A stretch of DNA of 64,000 nt from Marinobacter iranensis (GCF_029207565.1 NZ_JANCMW010000013.1:36562-100561); one strand, 5' to 3'; positions 24,067 to 34,001 are shown, counted from the first letter of the stretch. Made by a program: numbers and translations. The notes: generated by a model from the letters alone, not told the origin.

Positions 24067-25308
24067 ATGTTCAGACCCTTATCATTGTATGTCGGTCTGC
24101 GGTACACCGCGGCCAAACGACGCAATCACTTCATTTCATTTATCTCACTGACGTCCATGATCGGCCTGATGCTGGGTGTGGCGGTGCTGATTATCGTACT
24201 GTCTGTTATGAACGGCTTTGACCGTGAACTCAAGCAGCGGATTCTGGGGATGGTGCCTCACGCCGTCATCCAGGGTAACCCCGACCTGGACAACTGGCAG
24301 GAGATCGACCGAGCCGTCGAGGAGCATCCTTCGGTGATCGCCGCTGCGCCTTTCATCCAGGGGCAGGGCATGGTCACCGGTGGCGGCGATGTCAGGGGTG
24401 TGATGCTGAACGGTATCCTGCCTGAGCAGGAGCGAAGTGTTTCTATCATCGAGAATCACATGATCGAGGGCGGGCTTGAAGATCTCCGGCCCGGCGAGTT
24501 CGGTATTATTATCGGCAAGCAGATGGCCGCCAGTTTGCGGTTACAGATTGGTGACCGGGTAACGGTGGTGTTGCCGGAGGCGTCCGTGACCCCGGCCGGC
24601 GTTCTACCGCGGCTGAAGCGATTTACCGTCAAGGGTGTGTTCAGTGTTGGTGCCGAGCTGGACGGTAGCTATACGCTGATCCATATGGATGATGCGTCGA
24701 AACTCATGCGTACAGATGGCAAGGCCGAAGGCGTGCGCCTGCTGGTGGATGACCTGTTCCAGGCGCCGAAGGTGGCTGAAGAGGCCGCCCGACAGCTAAG
24801 CGGCCGCCACTACATATCAGACTGGACCCGCACCCACGGCAATCTGTTCCAGGCAATCCGCATGGAAAAGACCATGATCGGGCTGCTGCTGATGTTCATC
24901 GTGGCGGTCGCGGCATTCAACATCGTGTCCACCCTGGTGATGGTTGTTACCGACAAGACGGCCGACATCGCCATCCTGCGGACTATGGGTGCGACGCCCG
25001 CGCGAATCATGCGGATCTTTATTGTTCAGGGCGCGGTGATTGGTATTACAGGTACGTTGGTCGGTACTGCGCTGGGCATATTGGGTGCCTATAACATCAG
25101 TGGATTTATTGCCTGGCTGGAAGCCTTTATGGGTCACCAGTTCCTCAGCGCCGACGTGTATTTCATCAGTTATCTGCCGTCACAGCTGCAATGGCAGGAC
25201 GTGTGGATCATCAGTGGGGCCGGCCTCGCCATGAGCCTGTTGGCAACGATCTATCCTGCGTGGCGAGCATCCCGAGTCGACCCGGCGGAGGCCCTTCGAT
25301 ATGAATGA
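24067..25308 (+). CDS. lolC: Lipoprotein-releasing ABC transporter permease LolC/E
   Basis: A 413-residue inner-membrane permease of the system that extracts outer-membrane lipoproteins and hands them to LolA. It has one N-terminal transmembrane helix (about residues 28-52), a large periplasmic domain (50-265) and three C-terminal helices in the FtsX domain. Start block FRPLSLYVGLRYTAAKRRNH is typical. lolD overlaps its stop codon. Only one permease gene is present here, so it may form a homodimer (LolF style) unless a second copy lies elsewhere. Confidence 0.93.
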   Translation: MFRPLSLYVGLRYTAAKRRNHFISFISLTSMIGLMLGVAVLIIVLSVMNGFDRELKQRILGMVPHAVIQGNPDLDNWQEIDRAVEEHPSVIAAAPFIQGQGMVTGGGDVRGVMLNGILPEQERSVSIIENHMIEGGLEDLRPGEFGIIIGKQMAASLRLQIGDRVTVVLPEASVTPAGVLPRLKRFTVKGVFSVGAELDGSYTLIHMDDASKLMRTDGKAEGVRLLVDDLFQAPKVAEEAARQLSGRHYISDWTRTHGNLFQAIRMEKTMIGLLLMFIVAVAAFNIVSTLVMVVTDKTADIAILRTMGATPARIMRIFIVQGAVIGITGTLVGTALGILGAYNISGFIAWLEAFMGHQFLSADVYFISYLPSQLQWQDVWIISGAGLAMSLLATIYPAWRASRVDPAEALRYE

Positions 25309-26011
25309 GTCAGCAACCATGAACGATGACAGATCACTGGTTATAAACTGCGACAAGGTAACCAGAACATACAATGAGGGGCCGGGTAAGCTGACCATCT
25401 TCTCGGATATTTCCCTGCAGGTATCCGCTGGCGAATCCGTTGGTATTGTTGGTAGCAGTGGCGCGGGTAAAACCACACTGTTGAACCTTCTCGGTGGATT
25501 GGACAAGCCTTCTTCCGGGCATATCGATATCTGCGGGCAGGACATTCACGGTATGAACGAGGCGGGGCGTGCGCGGTTCCGCAATCGCCACCTGGGGTTT
25601 GTCTACCAGTTCCATCATCTGCTGCCAGAATTCTCGGCACTGGAAAACGTGATGATGCCCTGTGCACTCGGTGGCTTGGGCGTCCGGCAGGCCTCGAACA
25701 AGGCTACGGCTATCCTGGAGCGGGTTGGATTGGGCTCGCGCTTGACCCATAAGCCAGGCGAGCTATCCGGGGGCGAACGCCAGCGTGTGGCGATCGCCCG
25801 CGCCCTGGTGAACGAACCTGAGTGTGTGTTGATGGACGAGCCAACGGGGAACCTGGACGAGCAGACAGGGGAAAGTGTCCGGGACCTGATCGAATCATTG
25901 AGGGACCAGATCGGCATTGCCTTCGTGCTGGTCACCCATGACATGGCCATGGCCAGAAGCCTTGGCCGGGTGTTGCGTCTGGAGCAGGGAGAGTTATTTC
26001 AGGAGCTTTGA
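25301..26011 (+). CDS. lolD: Lipoprotein-releasing ABC transporter ATPase LolD
   Basis: A 236-residue ABC ATPase. Walker A is GSSGAGKTTLLNLLGGLD, the LolD signature stretch FRNRHLGFVYQFHHLLPEF follows, then the ABC signature LSGGERQRVAIARALVNEP and Walker B CVLMDEPTGNLD. The start overlaps lolC by 8 bases after a GGAGG site; an internal ATG at 25319 is possible. The stop overlaps the convergent DUF2062 gene by 13 bases. Confidence 0.96.
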   Translation: MNESATMNDDRSLVINCDKVTRTYNEGPGKLTIFSDISLQVSAGESVGIVGSSGAGKTTLLNLLGGLDKPSSGHIDICGQDIHGMNEAGRARFRNRHLGFVYQFHHLLPEFSALENVMMPCALGGLGVRQASNKATAILERVGLGSRLTHKPGELSGGERQRVAIARALVNEPECVLMDEPTGNLDEQTGESVRDLIESLRDQIGIAFVLVTHDMAMARSLGRVLRLEQGELFQEL

Positions 26012-26571
26012 CGGGGGTCGGTGCGCCGTTTTGCTTTCCTCGCGAGCCGGCGGTGGCGGATTCGTGCTAGCTGGCGTTCCCGCCAGTCGGAGCGGACCTT
26101 GCGCCGCCACAGGTATTGAATGACCAGGTAGGCGAAGCAGGCCGACAGGGTTGCCATCACCAATGACCCCAGGTAAAGGGGAATACCGATGTCCAGTAGC
26201 CGGCCGCTGAGCCACGACCAGGACAACTGGAACTCGAAGTTCAGCACCGGCCGGTCGAGTATCCAGGCACCGATCTTGTAATTGAAGTAGAACATGGGGG
26301 GCATGGTCACGGGATTGCTGATCCAGACCAATACCACCGAAAGTGGCAGGTTGGCATTGAACCAGATGGCAAAAAATGCGGCGGCAACCATCTGGAACGG
26401 CATCGGAATGAAGGCCAGGAAAATGCCCACAAGGAACGCCCGGGCAACACTGTGCCGGTTGATATGCCAAAGGTTGGGCTCATGAAGGATATCGCCCAGG
26501 AAATGCAGCGACTCGATAGCGCGCACCCTTTCCGGCGATGGTAAATAGCGTTTCATGAACTTCTTGGGCAT
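25999..26571 (-). CDS. DUF2062 membrane protein
   Basis: A 190-residue integral membrane protein of the DUF2062 family. Start KKFMKRYLPSPERVRAIESL is typical. Hydrophobic helices lie near 50-75, 75-95 and 130-160, with SVARAFLVGIFLAFIPMPFQ between. Function is unknown. Between lolD and comEC it matches the order seen in pseudomonads. It is convergent with lolD and divergent from comEC. Confidence 0.88.
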   Translation of the reverse strand: MPKKFMKRYLPSPERVRAIESLHFLGDILHEPNLWHINRHSVARAFLVGIFLAFIPMPFQMVAAAFFAIWFNANLPLSVVLVWISNPVTMPPMFYFNYKIGAWILDRPVLNFEFQLSWSWLSGRLLDIGIPLYLGSLVMATLSACFAYLVIQYLWRRKVRSDWRERQLARIRHRRLARKAKRRTDPRQSS

Positions 26572-26666
26572 TGGGAAGTTCTGCCTGCTCAGGACAATGG
26601 TTCCGGGGTACGACTGCTCCCGGAAATGACCAACTATCAGGAGGACAAGGATTGTCCGGAAGTTTT

Positions 26667-29048
26667 ATGGCCAGGGTCGGCCTAGGCGGCTTCGCCTGCG
26701 GCGTTATCTTACTGTATAGCCTTGCGGTCTTACCACCTTTGCACTGGCTGATTTGCGCGATGGTCGTCGCGGTTTTCATCACGTTCACCGCCAGTTCGCG
26801 GTGGCTGAGGGTTGTTGGCATCCTTCTGACCGGTGTCATCGCGGGCCTGGTCTGGGCGGGTTGGCAGGCAGATAACCGGCAGCAGTCGGTACTTCCGGAG
26901 GCGTTGGAAGGTCGTGAGTTGGAGGTGTCCGGTTATCTTTGTGATGTGCCCTCGGAAGGCAGTTTCAGTAGCGTCCGTTTCGGATTCTGCGTGGAGCAAT
27001 GGCATTCGGCAGGAGTGTCCGAAGTCTATCCGCCACATGAGCTACCGCACCAACTGCGACTTGCCTGGTACGGAGATGATGTCACCACCACGCCCGGCCA
27101 CAGGCTGAAACTCACCGTCGTCCTTAAACGCCCCCACGGTGCCGTGAACCCTGAGGGGTTCCGCTATGAATCCTGGTTGTATCGCAAGGGTTTTGGCGCT
27201 ACCGGTACCATCCGCGAGCTTTCCCGTGATGAGCGTGTTGGCTGCCCGCTCCGCTGCCAGTATCACCACTGGCGCGGCGATCTGATTGAAGCAACATCAC
27301 AGAGGTTGTCCGAAGCCCGGCATTTCCCGCTAATGATCTCCCTGATGATCGGATATCGCGGCTATATGCAGCCAGAACACTGGGGTGTACTGAAAGCTAC
27401 CGGCACCATCCACCTGGTTGCCATATCGGGCTTGCACCTGGGTCTGATTGCAGCTGGTGCCGGCTTCATCTGCCGGCGGCTGCTGCTTACCTTACCCGAG
27501 CGTCGTCTGTCGCCGGCGCAACTCCGTGGAATTGTATTCCTGGCTGTCACTGTTGCTAGCCTTGGCTATGCCCTTGTAGCGGGTTTCTCGGTGCCAACGC
27601 GACGGGCGCTGATCATGGTTGTCATTGCTGGCTGGGTTCTCCTCGGGGCCCGGAAAACCGGTACTTTTACCGGGTTTTTGATAGCGTTGGTCCTGGTGCT
27701 GTTAAGCGATCCGTTTTCGCCACTCGACCAGGGGTTCTGGCTGTCGTTTGGCGCTGTGTCGGTGCTGGTGTTGCTTTTCGGCCTACGGCTTGGTCAGGAA
27801 GGCTGGTTTCGAGGGCTTTTGCTTGCTCAGTTGGCAGTGTTTGCCGGGCTCTGGCCGATTCTGTCCACCCTTGGCCAGGCCCAGCCGGTAGTAGGGCTGG
27901 CGGCCAACCTGTTTGCTATACCGTGGGTTTCATTGGTGGTTATGCCGTTATTGGTTGTGGGCGCGGCACTCCTGGTTCTTGTGCCTGCAGCGGATGCCCT
28001 GGTGATCGGGGTGCTGGACCTTGTATTCGGTGTGCTTTGGCGGGGGCTCTCATGGCTGGCTGATCTTGAGTTTATTATGCCGGCGCCGGGAACGCTTACG
28101 ATCGTTGCGTTTTCCGTAGTGGTTCTGGTGGCCCTGCTGGTGCCGTTCGGCGGCTATCGGAAAGCGAGCGTGGGCGTGGTTACCCTCGGGATAGCCGCCA
28201 TACTGTTCCGGGCTGGCGCGGAGGGCCAGCAAAACGCTCCGGTGGCGTACCCCGAACTCAGGGTGTGGGATGTTGGTCAGGGGCTTTCGGTGATGCTTCG
28301 TGAGCAGGATCGTGTGCTGGTGTACGACACGGGGCCAGCCCTGGAAGGCGTCTATTCTTCGGTGGAGTCGGTGTTGCTTCCCAATCTGCGGGCCCTGGGT
28401 GTCCGTCGTATTGACACCCTGGTGATCAGCCATGGAGACGGCGATCATGCTGGCGGTCTGCCGTTGCTCTTCGAGAGTTTTGATGTGGGGCGGGTGATTA
28501 CGGGTGAGCCCGGAAGGCTGGCTGGCAAGCTGCCAGCAGGTGTAGATACAGAGGCCTGTTCCGGGCAGGTTTTCGTTGAGATGGGAGAGTTGGAACTGAA
28601 TTTTTGGAGCAGCTCGGGCGAAGCGGAGGGTAACGACGCATCCTGTGTCCTGACAATTTTTTCGACGAACCCGCCCGTGGAGATAGTGCTGCCCGGCGAT
28701 ATTACTCGCCGGGTGGAAAAGGCATTTATCGCTGAAAACAGCCGTGAAGGGAAGTCCGGGGATCGTTACCGGGTTGTGCTGGCGCCTCACCATGGCAGCA
28801 AGACGTCTTCGTCGGAAACCTGGGTCAGGCGGATGGCGCCCGATCTTGCAATCTTCAGTGCCGGCTATCGCCACCGCTTCGGGCATCCTCATCCCGAGGT
28901 GGTCGAACGTTATCTGTCCGTTGGCGGTGATGTAATGAACACCGCCACTTCGGGTGCCATCAGGCTGGAACTGGGATCGGGCAGTGTGATAACAACGCTG
29001 GCCAGGGCAAGGGCCCCATTCTGGATTCGTAAACCCGAAAACCGTTGA
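26667..29048 (+). CDS. comEC: DNA uptake channel ComEC/Rec2
   Basis: A 793-residue polytopic membrane protein proposed to carry single-stranded DNA across the inner membrane during natural transformation. The N-terminal OB/DUF4131 region (about 30-190) is followed by the competence domain with many helices and the motif ATGTIHLVAISGLHLGLIA. A C-terminal metallo-beta-lactamase domain contains SHGDGDHAGGLP and LAPHHGSKTSSS. The ATG at 26667 follows GGAAG and leads straight into the first helix, so I trim a 32-residue upstream extension. A functional pathway would need pilus and ComEA genes outside this window. Confidence 0.94.
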   Translation: MARVGLGGFACGVILLYSLAVLPPLHWLICAMVVAVFITFTASSRWLRVVGILLTGVIAGLVWAGWQADNRQQSVLPEALEGRELEVSGYLCDVPSEGSFSSVRFGFCVEQWHSAGVSEVYPPHELPHQLRLAWYGDDVTTTPGHRLKLTVVLKRPHGAVNPEGFRYESWLYRKGFGATGTIRELSRDERVGCPLRCQYHHWRGDLIEATSQRLSEARHFPLMISLMIGYRGYMQPEHWGVLKATGTIHLVAISGLHLGLIAAGAGFICRRLLLTLPERRLSPAQLRGIVFLAVTVASLGYALVAGFSVPTRRALIMVVIAGWVLLGARKTGTFTGFLIALVLVLLSDPFSPLDQGFWLSFGAVSVLVLLFGLRLGQEGWFRGLLLAQLAVFAGLWPILSTLGQAQPVVGLAANLFAIPWVSLVVMPLLVVGAALLVLVPAADALVIGVLDLVFGVLWRGLSWLADLEFIMPAPGTLTIVAFSVVVLVALLVPFGGYRKASVGVVTLGIAAILFRAGAEGQQNAPVAYPELRVWDVGQGLSVMLREQDRVLVYDTGPALEGVYSSVESVLLPNLRALGVRRIDTLVISHGDGDHAGGLPLLFESFDVGRVITGEPGRLAGKLPAGVDTEACSGQVFVEMGELELNFWSSSGEAEGNDASCVLTIFSTNPPVEIVLPGDITRRVEKAFIAENSREGKSGDRYRVVLAPHHGSKTSSSETWVRRMAPDLAIFSAGYRHRFGHPHPEVVERYLSVGGDVMNTATSGAIRLELGSGSVITTLARARAPFWIRKPENR

Positions 29049-29155
29049 AGGGGGCTCATCGAGCCGCCTGTAAAAAACCGTGACATTGCGGGTGTGGCCT
29101 ACACCGGCAGCTATGCTAAAGTAGCGCGGCTTGTTAACAATCAGGGAGACCAAGC

Positions 29156-29782
29156 GTGTTCGAGCTTTTGAAAGCCGGTGGCATCCTCATGGTGCCAATT
29201 CTTGCCTGTTCAATTCTTGCCCTTGCCATCATTCTTGAGCGTTTCTGGACGCTCAGGCCATCCAGGGTGACGCCCCAGCACACCATTAATGAACTCTGGC
29301 GCTGGATCAAGAAAAAGGAGCTCAACAGCCGTAAACTAAAGGCATTGCAAGCGTCGTCTCCCCTTGGTCGGATCCTTGCGGGCGGGCTGATGAACGCCAA
29401 GCATGGTCGCGAGATCATGAAGGAAAGTATTGAGCACGAAGCCAGCCAGGTTATCCACGAATTGGAACGCTTCCTGAACCCGCTGGGTACGGTTGCGACC
29501 ATTACACCGCTACTGGGCCTGCTCGGAACGGTCATTGGCATGATCAAGGTGTTTGCCGAGATCCAGCTTGCCGGAGTGGGTGACGCCGGCAATCTGGCCG
29601 GTGGTATCTCCGAGGCGCTGATTACCACGGCCTCAGGTCTCAGTGTGGCGATACCGGCACTGATCTGCCATCGCTATTTTATCCGTCGTGTAGATGAACT
29701 GGTGGTGGGCATGGAGCAGGAAGCCATCAAGCTGGTTGAAGTGGTGCATGGCGACCGCGAAATTGACGTGGAAGGAGCCTGA
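29156..29782 (+). CDS. exbB: ExbB/TolQ-family proton channel protein
   Basis: A 208-residue MotA/TolQ/ExbB protein with three transmembrane helices (about residues 10-30, 115-140 and 155-178). The conserved block ATITPLLGLLGTVIGMIKVF is present, then GGISEALITTASGLSVAIPALI. It starts at GTG after CAGGGAG. Paired with an ExbD gene 5 bases on and separate from the tolQ-tolR pair at 58.7 kb. With no TonB gene here, the energised partner is unknown. Similar pairs precede lpxK in pseudomonads. Confidence 0.92.
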   Translation: MFELLKAGGILMVPILACSILALAIILERFWTLRPSRVTPQHTINELWRWIKKKELNSRKLKALQASSPLGRILAGGLMNAKHGREIMKESIEHEASQVIHELERFLNPLGTVATITPLLGLLGTVIGMIKVFAEIQLAGVGDAGNLAGGISEALITTASGLSVAIPALICHRYFIRRVDELVVGMEQEAIKLVEVVHGDREIDVEGA

Positions 29783-29787
29783 ACACC

Positions 29788-30210
29788 GTGAAGTTCAAGC
29801 GCCAGAGAAGTCAGGAAGTCGGGGTTGACCTGACGCCACTGATCGATGTGGTCTTCCTGTTGCTGATATTCTTTATGGTTTCCACCACGTTCACCCGTGA
29901 GAGCCATCTCAATATCGAACTGCCGGAAGCCAATGGTGAACGGTCGGACTCCGAGGCTAAGCTGATTGACGTGGTGATCAACGCGGAAGGGCAGTACATC
30001 CTCAATGACCGCACACTGGTGAATAACCGCCGGGAGACCCTGGAGCGGGCCGTTCGCGAGCTTGCGGTAGACGACACCTCGCTGCCGTTCATCATCACCG
30101 CCGACGCCCGTACCCCCCACGAGTTCGTGGTACGCGCCATGGATGTTGCCGGACGTCTTGGATTTTCCAAGCTCAGCATCACCACCGAGCGAGAGGCTGA
30201 AGAGCCGTGA
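29788..30210 (+). CDS. exbD: ExbD/TolR-family protein
   Basis: A 140-residue protein with one N-terminal transmembrane helix (about 18-38) carrying the family aspartate in VDLTPLIDVVFLLLIFFMV, and a periplasmic domain ending in DVAGRLGFSKLSITTE. It uses a GTG start 5 bases after exbB, and its stop overlaps msbA by 4 bases. Confidence 0.93.
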   Translation: MKFKRQRSQEVGVDLTPLIDVVFLLLIFFMVSTTFTRESHLNIELPEANGERSDSEAKLIDVVINAEGQYILNDRTLVNNRRETLERAVRELAVDDTSLPFIITADARTPHEFVVRAMDVAGRLGFSKLSITTEREAEEP

Positions 30211-31982
30211 GCGAGGCCACGTCAACAGCGGAACAGGTTCCGCAACGGGCAACGAACTGGGCAACCTACAAGCGCCTGTTGGCGTACGTGAAGCCCTTCT
30301 GGCTGGCCTTCTCACTGGCCGTGGTCGGTAACATCATCTATGCGGCGGCCTCCACGGGTATGGCGGCGGCAATGGAATACGTCATTACCGCCCTGGAAAA
30401 TCCCACTGATGAGAACCGCATCCAACTGACACTGCTCATTGTGGGTGTGTTCGCCTTTCGCGGCGTGGGCACCTTCATGAGCCAGTACTTTATTAGTTAT
30501 GTGGGGCGACAGGTTATCAACGCCCTGCGGCAGCAGGTCTTTGACCGGCTACTCAGCCTGCCTTCGCGTTATTTTGACAACAATGCCTCCGGCCGGCTCG
30601 TTTCAAAGCTGACGTTTAACGTGGAGCAGGTGGCGGAAGCTACCACCAACGCCGTCACCATCACCCTGAGGGAAGGCCTTACCATCCTCGGCCTGCTTGG
30701 CTTCATGATCTATACCAACTGGAAGCTGACATTGGTGTTCATGGCAGTGGGGCCTTTGATTGCTCTTGTGGTCAGCTATGCCAGTAAGCGGTTTCGCAAG
30801 ATCAGTAAGCGAATCCAGAGCTCCATGGGAGATATTACCCATGCGGCTTCCGAGTCCATCAGTGGTTACAGGGTGGTTCGCACTTTTGGTGGCGAGCATT
30901 ATGAGCGGGATCGTTTCCGTAAGGTAAGCGAGAAAAATCTGGAGCAAAGCCTGAAAATGGCCTCCACCCAGGCCATCAGCATTCCGGTTATCCAGGTGCT
31001 GGTGGCCATTGCCATAGCCGCACTGGTGTGGACCATGCTTGCTCCCGAAATTCGCGGTGAAATGAGCACGGGTCAACTGGTGGCCTTTATTACCGCGGCA
31101 ACCACCATGGCCAAGCCCATTCGCCAGGTGACCTCCGTGCATGCCAAGATCCAGCGCGGCGTAGCCGCGGCACACGATGTTTTCGGAACCATGGACGAGG
31201 AACCGGAACATGACCCGGGCACTTATGCTCCTGAGAGGGTTAATGGCAACATCGAGTTTGACAACGTATCTTTCCGCTACCGCGATCAGTTGGAGGATGT
31301 GCTCAAGGATATATCCCTGACCATACCTGCTGGCCAGAGTGTGGCGCTGGTGGGGCGATCAGGGAGTGGCAAGTCCACGCTGGTCAGCCTGCTGCCGCGA
31401 TTCTACGAATACACCGGCGGAGATATACGGCTGGATGATCATTCCCTGAAAGAGTTCAGCCTGGAGGCCTTGCGGGCGCAGATCGCGCTGGTGACGCAGA
31501 ACGTGGTGTTGTTCAATGACACCATTGCCGCCAATATCGCTTATGGCGCCCTCCGACACTGCAGCCGTGAACAGATCAAGGACGCGGCCGCCAAGGCTCA
31601 CGCCCTGGAGTTCATCGACCGAATGCCGGAGGGTCTGGATACCATGATCGGCGACAACGGTGTGATGCTTTCCGGCGGCCAGCGCCAGCGGCTGGCCATT
31701 GCCAGGGCCCTGCTGAAGAATGCACCGGTGCTGATCCTGGACGAGGCTACCTCCGCCCTGGATACCGAATCCGAGCGGCACATACAGGATGCACTGGAAA
31801 CCGTTATGCGTGGCCGGACGACGCTGGTTATTGCTCACCGGTTGTCCACCATTGAAAAGGCGGATCGCATCCTGGTGATGGACGGCGGAAGAATCGTCGA
31901 GTCCGGTCGGCACGATGAGCTGTTGGCCCAGGGAGGCGCCTACGCCCAGCTTCACCAGATGCAGTTCAGCGAGCAGGCATGA
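30207..31982 (+). CDS. msbA: Lipid A export ATP-binding/permease MsbA
   Basis: A 591-residue ABC half-transporter that flips core lipid A across the inner membrane. The six-helix exporter domain spans about 25-320. The ATPase has Walker A VGRSGSGKSTLVSLLPRFYE, signature MLSGGQRQRLAIARALLKNA and Walker B LILDEATSALDTESE. The start overlaps exbD and the stop overlaps lpxK, each by 4 bases. The msbA-lpxK pairing supports lipid A as substrate. Confidence 0.96.
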   Translation: MSEATSTAEQVPQRATNWATYKRLLAYVKPFWLAFSLAVVGNIIYAAASTGMAAAMEYVITALENPTDENRIQLTLLIVGVFAFRGVGTFMSQYFISYVGRQVINALRQQVFDRLLSLPSRYFDNNASGRLVSKLTFNVEQVAEATTNAVTITLREGLTILGLLGFMIYTNWKLTLVFMAVGPLIALVVSYASKRFRKISKRIQSSMGDITHAASESISGYRVVRTFGGEHYERDRFRKVSEKNLEQSLKMASTQAISIPVIQVLVAIAIAALVWTMLAPEIRGEMSTGQLVAFITAATTMAKPIRQVTSVHAKIQRGVAAAHDVFGTMDEEPEHDPGTYAPERVNGNIEFDNVSFRYRDQLEDVLKDISLTIPAGQSVALVGRSGSGKSTLVSLLPRFYEYTGGDIRLDDHSLKEFSLEALRAQIALVTQNVVLFNDTIAANIAYGALRHCSREQIKDAAAKAHALEFIDRMPEGLDTMIGDNGVMLSGGQRQRLAIARALLKNAPVLILDEATSALDTESERHIQDALETVMRGRTTLVIAHRLSTIEKADRILVMDGGRIVESGRHDELLAQGGAYAQLHQMQFSEQA

Positions 31983-33007
31983 CCACGCTGGTGGAACGGT
32001 TATGGTACAGCGGTAAACGCCCCCTGTGGCCGTTGTATCCGCTGGTCTGGCTCTACCGCACCATTGCAGAAAACCGTCGCCGCCGGGCCTGGCAGGCCAT
32101 GAACGAAACCATTCCTGTTCCCATCGTGGTGGTGGGGAACATCACCGCGGGCGGCACCGGAAAATCCCCCCTGACAGCGGCCCTTACCAGCCTGCTCCGA
32201 GAGCATGGCTGGCAGCCGGTGATCCTCAGCCGGGGTTATGGCGGTAAGTCTGATCACTACCCGTTGCTGGTGACCCCCGACACTGACGCCGATATTGCCG
32301 GCGACGAGCCCGTGATGCTGGCGGCGCAATCCGGTTGCCCGGTTGTGGTGGACCCGGACCGCAAACGGGGCGCCCTCTGGTCGCTGGACCAGCAGCTGGG
32401 TAACATAATCGTGTGTGATGACGGGCTCCAGCACTACCGGTTGCCCCGGGATATTGAACTGGCCGTTTTCGATGTTGCCCGTGGCTTTGGTAACGGCGCC
32501 CTGATTCCCGTCGGCCCGCTGCGCGAGCCGCTGGACCGGCTGGAGTCCGTAGATTTTGTGATAACCAATGGTGGCCTGCTGGAAGAGCTTGAGCACGAGC
32601 GTCAGTTCGCCATGACCCTGGCACCAACGGAGCTACGCAACCTCGTTACCGGGGAAACACTCTCCCCGGATCGCCTGCGTGGCCGTCGGGTCAGGGCCGT
32701 GGCGGGCATCGGCAACCCTGGCCGGTTTTTCGATACACTAACGGCGCTGGGGGCGCAGGTCAGGCCCGCTGCCTTGCCCGATCATCACCGCTTTACGTCC
32801 GCCGACCTTCACTCGGAGGAAGGGGAGTGGCTGGTAATGACGGCCAAGGATGCAGTCAAATGTCAGGATATCGCTCCGGATAACGCCTGGGTTCTGACGG
32901 TGACGGCCAGCCTTCCCGGGCCGTTCACCGAGGCATTCCTGGCCTGCGTCAACAACTGCGGTAAATCGCTGGATACCAATGACACTGTGAGATCGCACCA
33001 TGGATAA
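31979..33007 (+). CDS. lpxK: Tetraacyldisaccharide 4'-kinase
   Basis: A 342-residue kinase that phosphorylates the 4' position of lipid IVA precursor. The P-loop is VVGNITAGGTGKSPLTAALT, and the DDGLQHYRLPRDIELAVFD block is diagnostic. The ATG overlaps the msbA stop. It sits between msbA and kdsB, grouping lipid A and KDO steps. Confidence 0.97.
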   Translation: MTTLVERLWYSGKRPLWPLYPLVWLYRTIAENRRRRAWQAMNETIPVPIVVVGNITAGGTGKSPLTAALTSLLREHGWQPVILSRGYGGKSDHYPLLVTPDTDADIAGDEPVMLAAQSGCPVVVDPDRKRGALWSLDQQLGNIIVCDDGLQHYRLPRDIELAVFDVARGFGNGALIPVGPLREPLDRLESVDFVITNGGLLEELEHERQFAMTLAPTELRNLVTGETLSPDRLRGRRVRAVAGIGNPGRFFDTLTALGAQVRPAALPDHHRFTSADLHSEEGEWLVMTAKDAVKCQDIAPDNAWVLTVTASLPGPFTEAFLACVNNCGKSLDTNDTVRSHHG

Positions 33008-33188
33008 AAAATTGATGGCCCTGCTGGCGTGCCCCGTCTGCAAAGGGGATCTGAAACTCAACGAGGCCAAGACCGAACTCATCTGCTACCAGGATGCAAT
33101 GGCATTTCCGATCCGTGAGGGGATACCGGTCATGCTCGCCACTGAGGCTCGAACCCTGACGACCGACGAGCGACTCTACAAACGCTGA
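33000..33188 (+). CDS. Trm112-family small protein
   Basis: A 62-residue Trm112/YcaR-type protein: LMALLACPVCKGDLKL carries the CPxC pair, and the C-terminal half includes AFPIREGIPVMLATEARTL. In gammaproteobacteria it nearly always lies between lpxK and kdsB. It overlaps lpxK by 8 bases. In other organisms Trm112 stabilises methyltransferases; its partner here is unknown. Confidence 0.92.
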   Translation: MDKKLMALLACPVCKGDLKLNEAKTELICYQDAMAFPIREGIPVMLATEARTLTTDERLYKR

Positions 33189-33200
33189 CAGGAAGCCTGT

Positions 33201-34001
33201 ATGACCTACACCGTTGTCATCCCGGCACGCTACGCTTCCACCCGGTTGCCGGGCAAGCCGCTGGCGGACATTGCCGGTAAGCCCATGGTAGAGCACGTCT
33301 ACGAACGGGCTTGTGAAAGCCAGGCTGGCCGGGTGGTTATCGCCACGGATGATCCTCGTATCGAAGCGGCTTGCCGGGCCTTTGGCGCGGAAGTAGTTAT
33401 GACCTCTGCCGATCACGCCAGTGGTACCGACCGCCTTGAAGAGGTGGCCCGGAAGCTGGGCTTTGGGCCGGACGAGCGGGTGGTCAACGTCCAGGGTGAT
33501 GAGCCCCTGATACCACCGGAATTGATTGACCAGGTGGCGGCAAACCTGGAAGCCCACCCTGACGCCGCTATCGCCACGCTCTGCGAACAGATCTCGGATC
33601 CCGTCAGCGTGTTTAACCCGAATGTCGTGAAAGTGGTTTTTGACCACCGTGGCATTGCCCATTACTTCAGCCGTGCACCCATCCCCTGGGCAAGGGATGC
33701 CTGGCAGGCCGTGGCAGGTACAACAGTATCCGGGCGGTTGCTACCGGCTGGCGTGAGTTACTACCGTCATATTGGCATCTACGGTTACCGCGTCAGTCTC
33801 CTGCGGGACTTCGTTACCTGGCCGCCCGCACCCACTGAAATGACGGAATCCCTCGAACAGTTAAGGGCGCTGTATAACGGTGCCCGAATTCATGTGGAAG
33901 AAGCCTGCAGGGTACCGCCGGCTGGTGTTGATACCGAAGAGGATCTTGAGCGCCTACGGCAAACGATGGCAAAAAAGCAAAAGGAGGGCGGAAACCCATG
34001 A
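33201..34001 (+). CDS. kdsB: 3-deoxy-manno-octulosonate cytidylyltransferase
   Basis: A 266-residue enzyme that activates KDO as CMP-KDO for lipopolysaccharide core synthesis. The nucleotide-binding motif is VIPARYASTRLPGKPLADI, then SADHASGTDRLEE and VVNVQGDEPLIPPELI. Length is slightly above E. coli (248), with a C-terminal Lys-rich tail. It overlaps the phosphatase gene by 4 bases. Confidence 0.97.
   Translation: MTYTVVIPARYASTRLPGKPLADIAGKPMVEHVYERACESQAGRVVIATDDPRIEAACRAFGAEVVMTSADHASGTDRLEEVARKLGFGPDERVVNVQGDEPLIPPELIDQVAANLEAHPDAAIATLCEQISDPVSVFNPNVVKVVFDHRGIAHYFSRAPIPWARDAWQAVAGTTVSGRLLPAGVSYYRHIGIYGYRVSLLRDFVTWPPAPTEMTESLEQLRALYNGARIHVEEACRVPPAGVDTEEDLERLRQTMAKKQKEGGNP

Noticed and set aside
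28050..29153. 367-codon minus-strand frame over the end of comEC
   Set aside because: Antisense to the beta-lactamase domain of comEC, with no family motif or start signal.
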